From: Micropterix aruncella
Taxonomy: Eukaryota > Arthropoda > Insecta > Lepidoptera > Micropterigidae
Length of the DNA stretch: 64,000 nt
Reading direction: 5' to 3'
Assembly: GCA_944548615.1 (NCBI GenBank)
Contig: OX155972.1
Span: 11,653,161 to 11,717,160 of the forward strand
Shown here: positions 41,915-53,744 of the stretch, piece by piece
Layout: every line of letters starts with the position of its first letter
Numbering within the stretch: the stretch's first letter is position 1
Translations under genes and position numbers: made by a program
The notes under the pieces: model-generated
What the model saw: only the letters and a program-made list of their open reading frames with translations
What the model was told of the DNA's origin: nothing
Database searches by the model: none

Positions 41915-42560
41915 CATTTTTTTTTAATCTGTGTCGCCCCAAGATTTTCCCGAGACGTATACAACCCCCCCCCCTCCCTAGCGCGCGCTAATTCGTAATA
42001 TATTTGTAGTATTATCCGTGATATTAAAATGGTATTTTCCAAAATGGATGTAGTATATTCTGTATTATGGCAGACTTTATATATTATTTGTGTCGCTTGT
42101 ATACGAAATATTCCAACCAAAATTTCAGAACGTGATTTCGGTACAACAAGGCACTTGTATGCCGAATTTCAATTCTCTATTACCAATATTTCGAAATTAA
42201 AATATGGCATGTGCGCCCCCTCCCCCGGTGGACCGATTTCAACCACAACCTTTTCAACTCTTTCCATGACTAAATGATGTCTGCTTGCCAAATTTCAGCT
42301 CAATCGAATTAAGCGTTTGGGCGCTATTGTGACACACCGACAGACTGACAGATGCACAGACAATCTTGTCGACGCTTGCCATGACCAGATGATACCTGAT
42401 TAACAAATTTCAGCTTAATCGGATTAAGGGCGCTATCGTTGAGGAATACACACAGCTCACAGGCAGACACACAGCCATACTTCCATCTCGAAATGGTCTT
42501 AATCGTCTCAGGAGGGCTCGAAATGGATATATCCGTCTTCATCTCGAAAAAATTATATAT
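41915..42560 (+). repeat. Family A copy
   Basis: TGTCGCCCCAAGATTTTCCC, a poly-C run, ATTCCAACCAAAATTTCAGA, ACGTGATTTCGGTACAACAA, TTTCAGCTCAATCGAATTAA and two successive 3' modules, each with GGCGCTAT[T/C]GT. Confidence 0.75.
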
Positions 42561-42649
42561 TATTGAAAGTGGCAGATTTACCGAATTTCACATCGAAAAT
42601 GCATAACATTAGAAAACAATAGACAAACTATTAAAAATTGTCAAAAAAA

Positions 42650-45600
42650 AAATTGAAGACATTTTAACATTTATCTGAAATACAGAGGTTTTTGCAAATA
42701 TTGTAGATTTCGAACCTAAGATTAAAATATTTTGCTAGGTAAAAAACACACCACTTTCCTAGCAATTATTCGAAGTGTCTTTGATTATTAGATATTTAGG
42801 AAAGTCAATACAAGGGAAAATAAAATGAAAGGTATTAGGGTGGCATGTATCTGAAGGAGTAGACTGAAAATAATGACAATGTAAGTTTCAAAATTTATCC
42901 AAATTACAGAGGTTTTGGCAAAAATAATTCAAAGCCAAGATTAAAATATTTTGCTAGGTAAAATACACACCACTTTCCTAGCAATTATTCGAAGTGTCTT
43001 TGATTATTAGATATTTAGGAAAGTCAATACAAGGGAAAATAAAATGAAAGGTATTAGGGTGGCATGTATCTGAAGGAGTAGACTGAAAATAATGACAATG
43101 TAAGTTTCAAAATTTATCCAAATTACAGAGGTTTTGGCAAAAATAATTCAAAGCCAAGATTAAAATATTTTGCTAGGTAAAATACACACCACTTTCCTAG
43201 CAATTATTCGAAGTGTCTTTGATTATTAGATATTTAGGAAAGTCAATACAAGGGAAAATAAAATGAAAGGTATTAGGGTGGCATGTATTTGAAGGAGTGG
43301 ACTGAAAAGAATGATAATGTAAATTTTAAAATTTATCCAAAATACAGAGTTTTTGCCAAAAATAATTCAAAGCCAAGATTAAAATATTTAGCTAGGTAAA
43401 AAACACACCACTTTCCTAGCAATTATTCGAAGTGTCTTTGATTATTAGATATTTAGGAAAGTCAATACAAGGGAAAATAAAATGAAAGGTATTAGGGTGG
43501 CATGTATCTGAAGGAGTAGACTGAAAATAATGACAATGTAAGTTTCAAAATTTATCCAAATTACAGAGGTTTTGGCAAAAATAATTCAAAGCCAAGATTA
43601 AAATATTTTGCTAGGTAAAATACACACCACTTTCCTAGCAATTATTCGAAGTGTCTTTGATTATTAGATATTTAGGAAAGTCAATACAAGGGAAAATAAA
43701 ATGAAAGGTATTAGGGTGGCGTGTATTTGAAGGAGTGGACTGAAAAGAATGATAATGTAAATTTTAAAATTTATCCAAAATACAGAGTTTTTGCCAAAAA
43801 TAAATCAAAGCCAAGATTAAAATATTTAGCTAGGTAAAAAACACACCACTTTCCTAGCAATTATTCGAAGTGTCTTCGATTATTAGATATTTAGGAAAGT
43901 CAATACAAGGGAAAATAAAATGAAAGGTATTAGGGTGGCATGTATCTGAAGGAGTAGACTGAAAATAATGACAATGTAAGTTTCAAAATTTATCCAAATT
44001 ACAGAGGTTTTGGCAAAAATAATTCAAAGCCAAGATTAAAATATTTTGCTAGGTAAAATACACACCACTTTCCTAGCAATTATTCGAAGTGTCTTTGATT
44101 ATTAGATATTTAGGAAAGTCAATACAAGGGAAAATAAAATGAAAGGTATTAGGGTGGCATGTATCTGAAGGAGTAGACTGAAAATAATGACAATGTAAGT
44201 TTCAAAATTTATCCAAATTACAGAGGTTTTGGCAAAAATAATTCAAAGCCAAGATTAAAATATTTTGCTAGGTAAAATACACACCACTTTCCTAGCAATT
44301 ATTCGAAGTGTCTTTGATTATTAGATATTTAGGAAAGTCAATACAAGGGAAAATAAAATGAAAGGTATTAGGGTGGCATGTATTTGAAGGAGTGGACTGA
44401 AAAGAATGATAATGTAAATTTTAAAATTTATCCAAAATACAGAGTTTTTGCCAAAAATAATTCAAAGCCAAGATTAAAATATTTAGCTAGGTAAAAAACA
44501 CACCACTTTCCTAGCAATTATTCGAAGTGTCTTTGATTATTAGATATTTAGGAAAGTCAATACAAGGGAAAATAAAATGAAAGGTATTAGGGTGGCATGT
44601 ATCTGAAGGAGTAGACTGAAAATAATGACAATGTAAGTTTCAAAATTTATCCAAATTACAGAGGTTTTGGCAAAAATAATTCAAAGCCAAGATTAAAATA
44701 TTTTGCTAGGTAAAATACACACCACTTTCCTAGCAATTATTCGAAGTGTCTTTGATTATTAGATATTTAGGAAAGTCAATACAAGGGAAAATAAAATGAA
44801 AGGTATTAGGGTGGCGTGTATTTGAAGGAGTGGACTGAAAAGAATGATAATGTAAATTTTAAAATTTATCCAAAATACAGAGTTTTTGCCAAAAATAAAT
44901 CAAAGCCAAGATTAAAATATTTAGCTAGGTAAAAAACACACCACTTTCCTAGCAATTATTCGAAGTGTCTTCGATTATTAGATATTTAGGAAAGTCAATA
45001 CAAGGGAAAATAAAATGAAAGGTATTAGGGTGGCATGTATCTGAAGGAGTAGACTGAAAATAATGACAATGTAAGTTTCAAAATTTATCCAAATTACAGA
45101 GGTTTTGGCAAAAATAATTCAAAGCCAAGATTAAAATATTTTGCTAGGTAAAATACACACCACTTTCCTAGCAATTATTCGAAGTGTCTTTGATTATTAG
45201 ATATTTAGGAAAGTCAATACAAGGGAAAATAAAATGAAAGGTATTAGGGTGGCATGTACCTGAAGGAGTAGACTGAAAATAATGACAATGTAAGTTTCAA
45301 AATTTATCCAAATTACAGAGGTTTTGGCAAAAATAATTCAAAGCCAAGATTAAAATATTTTGCTAGGTAAAATACACACCACTTTCCTAGCAATTATTCG
45401 AAGTGTCTTTGATTATTAGATATTTAGGAAAGTCAATACAAGGGAAAATAAAATGAAAGGTATTAGGGTGGCATGTATTTGAAGGAGTGGACTGAAAAGA
45501 ATGATAATGTAAATTTTAAAATTTATCCAAAATACAGAGTTTTTGCCAAAAATAATTCAAAGCCAAGATTAAAATATTTAGCTAGGTAAAAAACACACCA

Positions 45601-48600
45601 CTTTCCTAGCAATTATTCGAAGTGTCTTTGATTATTAGATATTTAGGAAAGTCAATACAAGGGAAAATAAAATGAAAGGTATTAGGGTGGCATGTATCTG
45701 AAGGAGTAGACTGAAAATAATGACAATGTAAGTTTCAAAATTTATCCAAATTACAGAGGTTTTGGCAAAAATAATTCAAAGCCAAGATTAAAATATTTTG
45801 CTAGGTAAAATACACACCACTTTCCTAGCAATTATTCGAAGTGTCTTTGATTATTAGATATTTAGGAAAGTCAATACAAGGGAAAATAAAATGAAAGGTA
45901 TTAGGGTGGCGTGTATTTGAAGGAGTGGACTGAAAAGAATGATAATGTAAATTTTAAAATTTATCCAAAATACAGAGTTTTTGCCAAAAATAAATCAAAG
46001 CCAAGATTAAAATATTTAGCTAGGTAAAAAACACACCACTTTCCTAGCAATTATTCGAAGTGTCTTCGATTATTAGATATTTAGGAAAGTCAATACAAGG
46101 GAAAATAAAATGAAAGGTATTAGGGTGGCATGTATCTGAAGGAGTAGACTGAAAATAATGACAATGTAAGTTTCAAAATTTATCCAAATTACAGAGGTTT
46201 TGGCAAAAATAATTCAAAGCCAAGATTAAAATATTTTGCTAGGTAAAATACACACCACTTTCCTAGCAATTATTCGAAGTGTCTTTGATTATTAGATATT
46301 TAGGAAAGTCAATACAAGGGAAAATAAAATGAAAGGTATTAGGGTGGCATGTATCTGAAGGAGTAGACTGAAAATAATGACAATGTAAGTTTCAAAATTT
46401 ATCCAAATTACAGAGGTTTTGGCAAAAATAATTCAAAGCCAAGATTAAAATATTTTGCTAGGTAAAATACACACCACTTTCCTAGCAATTATTCGAAGTG
46501 TCTTTGATTATTAGATATTTAGGAAAGTCAATACAAGGGAAAATAAAATGAAAGGTATTAGGGTGGCATGTATTTGAAGGAGTGGACTGAAAAGAATGAT
46601 AATGTAAATTTTAAAATTTATCCAAAATACAGAGTTTTTGCCAAAAATAATTCAAAGCCAAGATTAAAATATTTAGCTAGGTAAAAAACACACCACTTTC
46701 CTAGCAATTATTCGAAGTGTCTTTGATTATTAGATATTTAGGAAAGTCAATACAAGGGAAAATAAAATGAAAGGTATTAGGGTGGCATGTATCTGAAGGA
46801 GTAGACTGAAAATAATGACAATGTAAGTTTCAAAATTTATCCAAATTACAGAGGTTTTGGCAAAAATAATTCAAAGCCAAGATTAAAATATTTTGCTAGG
46901 TAAAATACACACCACTTTCCTAGCAATTATTCGAAGTGTCTTTGATTATTAGATATTTAGGAAAGTCAATACAAGGGAAAATAAAATGAAAGGTATTAGG
47001 GTGGCATGTATTTGAAGGAGTGGACTGAAAAGAATGATAATGTAAATTTTAAAATTTATCCAAAATACAGAGTTTTTGCCAAAAATAATTCAAAGCCAAG
47101 ATTAAAATATTTAGCTAGGTAAAAAACACACCACTTTCCTAGCAATTATTCGAAGTGTCTTTGATTATTAGATATTTAGGAAAGTCAATACAAGGGAAAA
47201 TAAAATGAAAGGTATTAGGGTGGCATGTATCTGAAGGAGTAGACTGAAAATAATGACAATGTAAGTTTCAAAATTTATCCAAATTACAGAGGTTTTGGCA
47301 AAAATAATTCAAAGCCAAGATTAAAATATTTTGCTAGGTAAAATACACACCACTTTCCTAGCAATTATTCGAAGTGTCTTTGATTATTAGATATTTAGGA
47401 AAGTCAATACAAGGGAAAATAAAATGAAAGGTATTAGGGTGGCGTGTATTTGAAGGAGTGGACTGAAAAGAATGATAATGTAAATTTTAAAATTTATCCA
47501 AAATACAGAGTTTTTGCCAAAAATAAATCAAAGCCAAGATTAAAATATTTAGCTAGGTAAAAAACACACCACTTTCCTAGCAATTATTCGAAGTGTCTTC
47601 GATTATTAGATATTTAGGAAAGTCAATACAAGGGAAAATAAAATGAAAGGTATTAGGGTGGCATGTATCTGAAGGAGTAGACTGAAAATAATGACAATGT
47701 AAGTTTCAAAATTTATCCAAATTACAGAGGTTTTGGCAAAAATAATTCAAAGCCAAGATTAAAATATTTTGCTAGGTAAAATACACAGCACTTTCCTAGC
47801 AATTATTCGAAGTGTCTTTGATTATTAGATATTTAGGAAAGTCAATACAAGGGAAAATAAAATGAAAGGTATTAGGGTGGCGTGTATTTGAAGGAGTGGA
47901 CTGAAAAGAATGATAATGTAAATTTTAAAATTTATCCAAAATACAGAGGTTTTGCCAAAAATAATTCAAAGCCAAGATTAAAATATTTAGCTAGTCCTGT
48001 TAAAATATTTAGGCGGTTCGTAAGTCCGGAATCCACTGCTCACCCCCCAGAAGTGTAAAAAAAAAATAGTATTATGATGGGCCCGACTCCGGTCGGTGAA
48101 TTCCATGGCAGCTCCGTTTGTATTTATTTATATCTAGGAAAGTCAATACAAGGGAAAATAAAATTAAAGGTATTAGGGTGGCATGTATCTGAAGCAGTAG
48201 ACTGAAAAGATGACAATGTAAGTTTACAAATTTATCCAAAATACCGAGGTTTTGGCAAAAATATTTCAAAGCCAACATTAAAATATTTTGATAGGTAAAA
48301 TACCCCACTTTCCTAGCAATTATTCGAACAGTGTCTTTGATTATTAGATATATGGGAAGGTCAATACAAGGGAAAATAAAATGAAAGGTATTAGGATGGC
48401 ATGTATCTGAAGGAGTAGACTGAAAAGAATGACAATGTAAGTTTTAAAATTTATCCAAAATACAGAGGCTTTGGCAAAAATAATTCAAAGCCAAGATTAA
48501 AATATTTTGCTAGGTAAAATACACACCACTTTCCTAGCAATTGTTTGAACAGTGTCTTTGATTATTTAGATATCTGGGACAGTCAATACAAGGAAAGTAA

Positions 48601-48645
48601 AATTAATGGTATTAGGGTGGCATGTATTTCAAGGAGTAGACTGAA
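42650..48645. repeat. 219-bp satellite with five-monomer (1095-bp) higher-order repeat
   Basis: Monomers start (GATTAAAATATTT) every 219 bp from 42720 to 47757: 24 monomers plus decayed ends. Two monomer types alternate. Type A has ATCTGAAGGAGTAGACTG and TTACAGAGGTTTTGGC; type B has ATTTGAAGGAGTGGACTG and ACAGAGTTTTTGCC. Diagnostic changes, such as GTCTTCGATT at about 43875, 44970, 46065 and 47598 or GGCGTGTATTTG, show the order A-B-A-B-A repeated as blocks 42939-44033, 44034-45128 and 45129-46223. The fourth block (46224-47756) carries a two-monomer duplication. Monomers from 48126 on are more diverged and are separated by an unrelated 131-bp insert at 47995-48125. No ORF. The array lies inside or at the edge of intron 1 of the LHFPL-like gene. 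Confidence 0.93.
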
Positions 48646-48936
48646 CCGCCAATTTTCAAGAGGGTTGTGATTAGTTGTATTTACACAATGCGTATTGTCG
48701 CTTTTTTATTAAAAATCGAAAGGTGTAAAATGGGTGTTACAATTATCTGTCAAAATAAAATCTACTTTTTGCGGGAAGAATTTAAATAAATAGGATTTAC
48801 TTTTTGGATTAAAAACCTGTTAGAAAGCTCATTTTATTCGTAAAATCTTTCCGCTAGGATGTGGTCGCTTGGTTTATAAATCGTTTATTGTAGTGTCGCA
48901 AAAAATAACGATTTTAGGTAGGACTTAATCACTCAC
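48646..48936 (-). other. Start of LHFPL intron 1
   Basis: AT-rich sequence between the donor and the satellite. No splice acceptor or further exon of the gene was found in the window. Confidence 0.55.
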
Positions 48937-49339
48937 CGGAGAGCAGTTGGAGCCATCCACAAACGTGGAAAACGGTCGTAGTCTGGCAGAAAAAGAACAG
49001 GAGCATAGCGCATATCGTAAACAACGATATAGCGACTGCCAGCCCGACCAACACAGTGGAAATCTGGAACATGGTTCCGGGTATCGAATTGAGATCGTCC
49101 AGTCGCCCTGTACAAATCTCTCCGCCCTCCGACGTGGTGCAGGCTTGCCATATCCCAATCCTGCCGGGATTTTCAGACTCAGCCTCGCCAATCCATTCGG
49201 GAGTTATAAAAGCAACAGCACTGATAATCGCGTAACATATCGAGAAAATGGCCCACAATACACCGATCGCTTTTGAATTTCGCACGTAATTCGTCGCGTA
49301 CATATGCGACGATTCCACGTACTCGATTTTGGAACCCAT
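48937..49339 (-). CDS. LHFPL-family tetraspan membrane protein, first coding exon
   Basis: The ATG at 49339 opens 134 codons plus one base, ending at the donor G|GTGAGT (48937/48936). The protein starts MGSKIEYVE, then YVRNSKAIGVLWAIFSICYA (first membrane segment, about 24-46). It has PEWIG and GIWQAC..C (W49, W64, C67, C76; the extracellular claudin-like W-G-x-W-C-C pattern), a second membrane segment about 93-117 ending FFFC, and HVCGWLQLLSG, where vertebrate LHFPL3/4 also end this exon. The family acts as auxiliary subunits or partners of membrane complexes, for example LHFPL4 with GABA-A receptors and LHFPL5 with the hair-cell mechanotransduction channel. Which member this is cannot be told. 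The remaining half of the protein (membrane segments 3-4) is outside the window or beyond the satellite. The NYVRN start region and length match the family; intact. Confidence 0.92.
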
Positions 49340-49573
49340 TTTCGTTTATTTTATCACAATAACACTTTTCCAAAACAAAACACGGCACGACGGTACGACA
49401 CAACAAACACGACCGCGCTCCTGACACCTCACCACTTTTCTAATAAAAGACAGTTGGAAAGCAAACGCGGACACATACGATCGTTTAAATGTACGATTAT
49501 TTGATTTTGTTCCGTATGGGGAATGCCACCAATTCAAAAGAATTTTTCTCCTCCAGAAAAGAGCGGTACGCAG

Positions 49574-49604
49574 TTTATATAGAGTCTCTCCAAGAAGTTC
49601 TTGG
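49574..49604 (-). promoter_or_regulatory. Candidate TATA box and upstream palindrome of the LHFPL gene
   Basis: The minus strand has TATATAAA (plus 49574-49581) about 235 bp before the ATG. CCAAGAAGTTCTTGG, a perfect 15-bp palindrome with heat-shock-element-like halves, lies at 49590-49604 just upstream. A start site would fall near 49545. Inference from position only; no transcript evidence. Confidence 0.35.
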
Positions 49605-49639
49605 AAGCCGCTGTTCCTAGAATCAGGAATCATGACTCT

Positions 49640-50760
49640 ATTTTCTTCCTACGTCTACTTGATTTTCATCATCACGATACGAGGAATAAATCTAATCTCC
49701 ACATAAACCGACAGCGACTTAGCAAAGTGCGATACAGTTTTATTCACCAAAATTTGTCCTTCTATAATTTATTTATTTATTTATTTATTTATAACGTACA
49801 AGAACAAAAAAATACAAGGACATGCATACTGTTGTACATGAGGAATAATTAAGAACAAACATTATAATAGCGAAAAACACAGCTCTATGGATATAAATAT
49901 GCTAGCATATCCGAATGAGGCGAAATCGCACAACCAACTAGACCTAGAAGGTCTGTCTCTGGCTGTGCTGTGTTATACCAACTGTATTTTTGTAACTCGC
50001 GAACTGACGAAGGTGATCAATTTTAAATATTTCTAAATCTAACAAATGTGTTGTTTACACAAATTAAAGTAAAATTTAAAGTAGAAAAAAAATAAATATA
50101 TATGTATGCAATTAAGGCCTAAAAATAAAGTAAACTTTACATTATATACAATAAATTTAAGTGGAAAATAAGTAATAATATATACAAATATATTATGATT
50201 TCAGAGCAAATGAAAAGCCTTGGAGAGGACCAATTTAAAAAGATAATTATAAATAATTTGGTAAGAAACCCAATTTATGGTATAAGGGAGTTTGAAAATT
50301 CCGATTTTATTTTCCATGTTGATAATTAGTAAACTTTGTAAAATTTTAAACATAACGGTATTATGTTTAAAATTTAACATTTTTAAACATAACATTCTAA
50401 TTCTCATATAATTTAGTATACATCTATTTCTGTTTAAAAAATACGAAGGCATATTGCTGGATTGACAATAAAATTATTTTACGTTGATTATTCTACATAG
50501 AATTTGCATTTCTATTTTAATATATTATTCTCTCTTACTATTTAATGACATTAGTATATTTTGATTATTTGTAAGTAGGTAATATCGAATATAATATTAC
50601 AGCCATGACAACTATCATGATAGTTATGTTTTTAATAATTAAATTTTAAGCATTTAAGTTTGTGACGTATCCAAGTGTAGGAATGCCTATCTACTGGAGT
50701 AGTTGATTGTATTGTATTGTATGGGACGAACCATACACAGGACCTACTGAGAAACATTAT
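49640..50760. other. Upstream region, AT-rich, possible LINE 3' end
   Basis: (ATTT)n at 49769-49792 followed by about 220 bp that could be a minus-strand LINE 3' UTR (GGTCTGTCTCTGGCTGTGCT on the plus strand). The rest is AT-rich without genes. Confidence 0.35.
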
Positions 50761-50879
50761 ACATTACAACCTCGATATAACAAACTTGAAGAGGATATTT
50801 TAAAAATCGTTATATCAAGGTATTTGTAACATCGAAGTTGGCTAAATCGAGTTCTTTTAGGTCTATAAAATAAAAACAC

Positions 50880-50905
50880 ATTAACAGCACTGATAATCGC
50901 GGAAC
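50880..50905. repeat. Short duplicate of LHFPL exon sequence
   Basis: AACAGCACTGATAATCGCG followed by one mismatch and AACAT equals 49217-49241 within the LHFPL exon, in the same orientation. A 24/25-bp match is unlikely by chance, but it could reflect a captured scrap. Confidence 0.4.
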
Positions 50906-50928
50906 ATGAAAGCAAACAAAATGTAAAC

Positions 50929-51352
50929 CAGTGTTTTTCAACCAGTAGGTCGCAACCCTCTGGGAGTTCGCGAAGAGACTCCAGGGGGTTTGCCTGCTAG
51001 CTAAAAATTAAAATCAGAAATATTACAAAAAAGTAATTACATATTGCGAACATTTACACCTTCGAAAGTAAAACCTATTTATTATGTGCTTTCTGCTATT
51101 TCTTTTACAAAACTTTATGTTGATCTAAAATGGAAACAGGTAAGTACAGCTTCGAAAGTGAAAAACAGTTAAAATTAATGTAGTTTTTGCCATTGTTTTT
51201 ACAAAAAAGTATTTGTTGAATGAGTTACAACTGTGAAGAGACTAAGGGGGGTCGAGAGAACCAAGTTACAAGTTGAGGGAGGTCGCGTAGAATTTTTTTT
51301 TGTTTAAAAACACTGCAGTGAAACACTGCAAAAAAAAAGTTGAAAAACACTG
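50929..51352. mobile_element. hAT-like MITE, 424 bp
   Basis: The left end CAGTGTTTTTCAACCAGTAG and the right end, reversed, CAGTGTTTTTCAACTTTTTT are the CAGTG..TTCAAC form common to hAT/Charlie-like elements. The interior has GGTCGCAACCC and GGTCGCG. The flanks ATGTAAAC and CAGTAAAA are an imperfect 8-bp duplication. Confidence 0.7.
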
Positions 51353-51734
51353 CAGTAAAACATTAGGTGACTGATACAGTAGCCTACTAGGCTAATCATT
51401 ATTTTTACACAAAAATACAATGTGTGGTATTTTTACGTTTGCTGCATGACATCACTATCGCCAATTGTTACAGACTCATGTCGAAACACGATTTATTGTT
51501 CTAATGTACTATTTGATATTCGCTATACTGAGGTTTATACTGAGGTTTTCGTTAGATAGATGTGTTTTTTTGGGGGGGGGGGGATAAAAAATCGCGACAT
51601 CAAGGTTTTTAACGCATTATTTTTGTAATATAGAGGTATATGGATATTATGATAAGTTAAAGGTGATTTTTAAAAATTCGTTACATCGAGAAATTCGTTA
51701 TATCTAGATTGTCGTTATATCTAGTGCGTCAATT

Positions 51735-51950
51735 TCTTTCAACCATTTTGTTTATTGTTTATTTGTTTGTAACCGTCAATTTATTTGTTTATCTGCTTGT
51801 AACATGTGTGTCACATCTGCGTGTAACAGTGTGTAAATGTGTGTCTTATTATTGCATACGATCGATGAATTTGAAATGACATGCCGTTAATTTTATCTCA
51901 ACGGAAAATGGTACTTCAGCCGGGAATCAAACCCGGAACGGAACAGGGGG
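51735..51950 (-). mobile_element. tRNA-derived SINE
   Basis: The minus strand has box B GGTTTGATTCC in a T-arm (CCGGG TTTGATT CCCGG), TTTTCCGTTGAGATAAAATT AACGG, GATCGTATGCAATAATAAG, ACACTGTTACACGCAG and a TAAACAAA-type tail. Same family as 31383-31660. Confidence 0.78.
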
Positions 51951-51969
51951 GCGATAGTTAGGATTTACC

Positions 51970-53195
51970 CTTCCTCCAATACTGGCGTATTTCCACTTTT
52001 TCGTTTTATTTTACGGGCAAATTCGAGTTTGGTGGGTACCGCGTGCGTTGTTTTAATGAATGCTGTTTCCCTCCCCAAAACTAAAGTCTGGATATGGTCC
52101 TGCCAGGAACCTTACAATTAAAGATCAATCATTTTTTATTGTCATAATTTAAACAATTACTGATAAAAAAAATTGACACGGTAATGTAATTATAGGGCAA
52201 ACCTTTATCCATACGTATAGTAGTTTAGTAATTATTCGCTGTAAAATAACGCGACAGTTATTAAAAAAATTGAAAGACATATTTTTCAAAATGCATTTCA
52301 AACCATTTAAACCCTAAAGCGGAGGAAAATCGACCCGCAGTTAATAGATTTTTGTCGAAAAAATGGACGTAATTTATGCTGACACAGTTTGATATTGTTA
52401 GGGGAAAGAACAGGCTATATTTCTGACGTGTCGTTTATTTTAATAGTAATTTAAAGTGAAATAATCTTGTATGCCAAATAGATACACTTCTTTATTTCTT
52501 TCACAAACGGTGTATTCATGAAAATCATTAAAAAAAACCAAAGATATTGTCGAATTAATACGGTTGAGCGAGGTTTTTTTTATAAATAATTCCATTTAGT
52601 CGTGCAAAATGAATCTCTTGAACCACTAAAAAAAACTAAGAACATCGAAAAACGTAGAAGATGCATGTGAAGAAGAAAAGTGAAAACTTAATGCAAAGCA
52701 ACTGTATTTCCTGCGATTCTGTTATTATCGTACATGCGATTATGCTCCACCAATCTAGTTACTCACCTACCCAGCGCTGGTAAACAAAATGAGTAGAGTT
52801 CGGCATTTACGTTACTCAATAATATCTGATAGTATTTTTTCATTATATTTGGTAAAAAAAACTATTGGAAACTAAAACTTATGCAATAGTTCGATCGAAA
52901 TGGAATAAGCATAAAAATGTACATTTCAAAAGTTCTCATTATCCTTTCTATGAAGGAAGCGCCGTTAGCAAAAAAAGTACTACATTTCAAAAATATTGAC
53001 AAGTAAGTACACATACACTACTGTGATTTTTTTTTCGAACACTTTAGTCCTCTTTGAATAAATGTTGATAACTACTCATTAAATCGTTATAGTAAAAAAA
53101 AACCATTATCTGACCACATTTACGGTTAATTGAAATCCATTTACTTTAAGCAATTACGTTAAAAAAATAAATTACAACCTAATATTTATTGTGCG
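51970..53195. other. AT-rich, no gene seen
   Basis: No ORF or repeat that I can place. Confidence 0.4.
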
Positions 53196-53198
53196 CCC

Positions 53199-53740
53199 CT
53201 ATATTACGCTCCGTTTCTGCCAAACGGGTTGGCGCACTTGAAATTTGTTTTTTAATACATTGTTAAGGTATTTTTCCCCAGTTTTTTTGCTCTTTCTATA
53301 CATCTTCTTTATCGTTTGGGAGTCTTTCTTTTTTCTATTGTTCAAAGATTCCCAAAATGGCTCAATTTGATTATGATCGGGACTCTGCGTAGGCCAATAA
53401 AACAAATCAAGTACCCGAGCAAGTTCCTTTGCTCATTTTTTTTAATAAATTTAATAATTTTCTGTGTCTTTGGGGTTGTTGTCTTATTGCAGGATAAATT
53501 ATTCTTAATAAAGCTGCGTCTAGATGGAATTAGATAATGCTCTAATATTTTCATGTAAACATCTGCATTTAGTATCTCATGATTCTGACCTAGTATACTA
53601 CCCAATTCTCCGAAAACCCCCTTACCATTGTAGAGCCTCTTCTAGAACTTGAAACTTTCTTTCGCCTTTGATAACTAACTGCTATAACGGGATACCGTCT
53701 GAATTGTATTGTTTTCATTATACATTAAAAGAGTATCAAT
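53199..53740 (-). pseudogene. Tc1-like transposase fragment
   Basis: Minus-strand frames give GELGSILGQNHEILNADVYM KILEHYLIPS, then, after a frameshift, LFYWPTQSPDHNQIEPFWES L, NRKKKDSQTIKKMYRK and KYLNNVLKN. The WP-x-QSPD-x-N-x-IE-x-x-W block carries the third catalytic residue (E) of DD34E Tc1 transposases. The second catalytic D block is degraded. The N-terminal HTH region is not seen. Confidence 0.78.
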
Positions 53741-53744
53741 CCAG

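Larger units (their letters stand above)
50765..51725. mobile_element. TIR element with CGATATAAC-type ends
   Basis: The left end is ACAACCTCGATATAACAAAC. The right end, reversed, is CACTAGATATAACGACAATC, with further TATAACGA and TTTTTAAAAATC motifs inside both. These ends resemble Tc1/pogo-type elements. It contains a hAT MITE. Confidence 0.45.

Noticed and set aside
42650..48645. Possible CRISPR-like array
   Set aside because: 219-bp monomers are adjacent without spacers, in a eukaryotic genome; this is a satellite.
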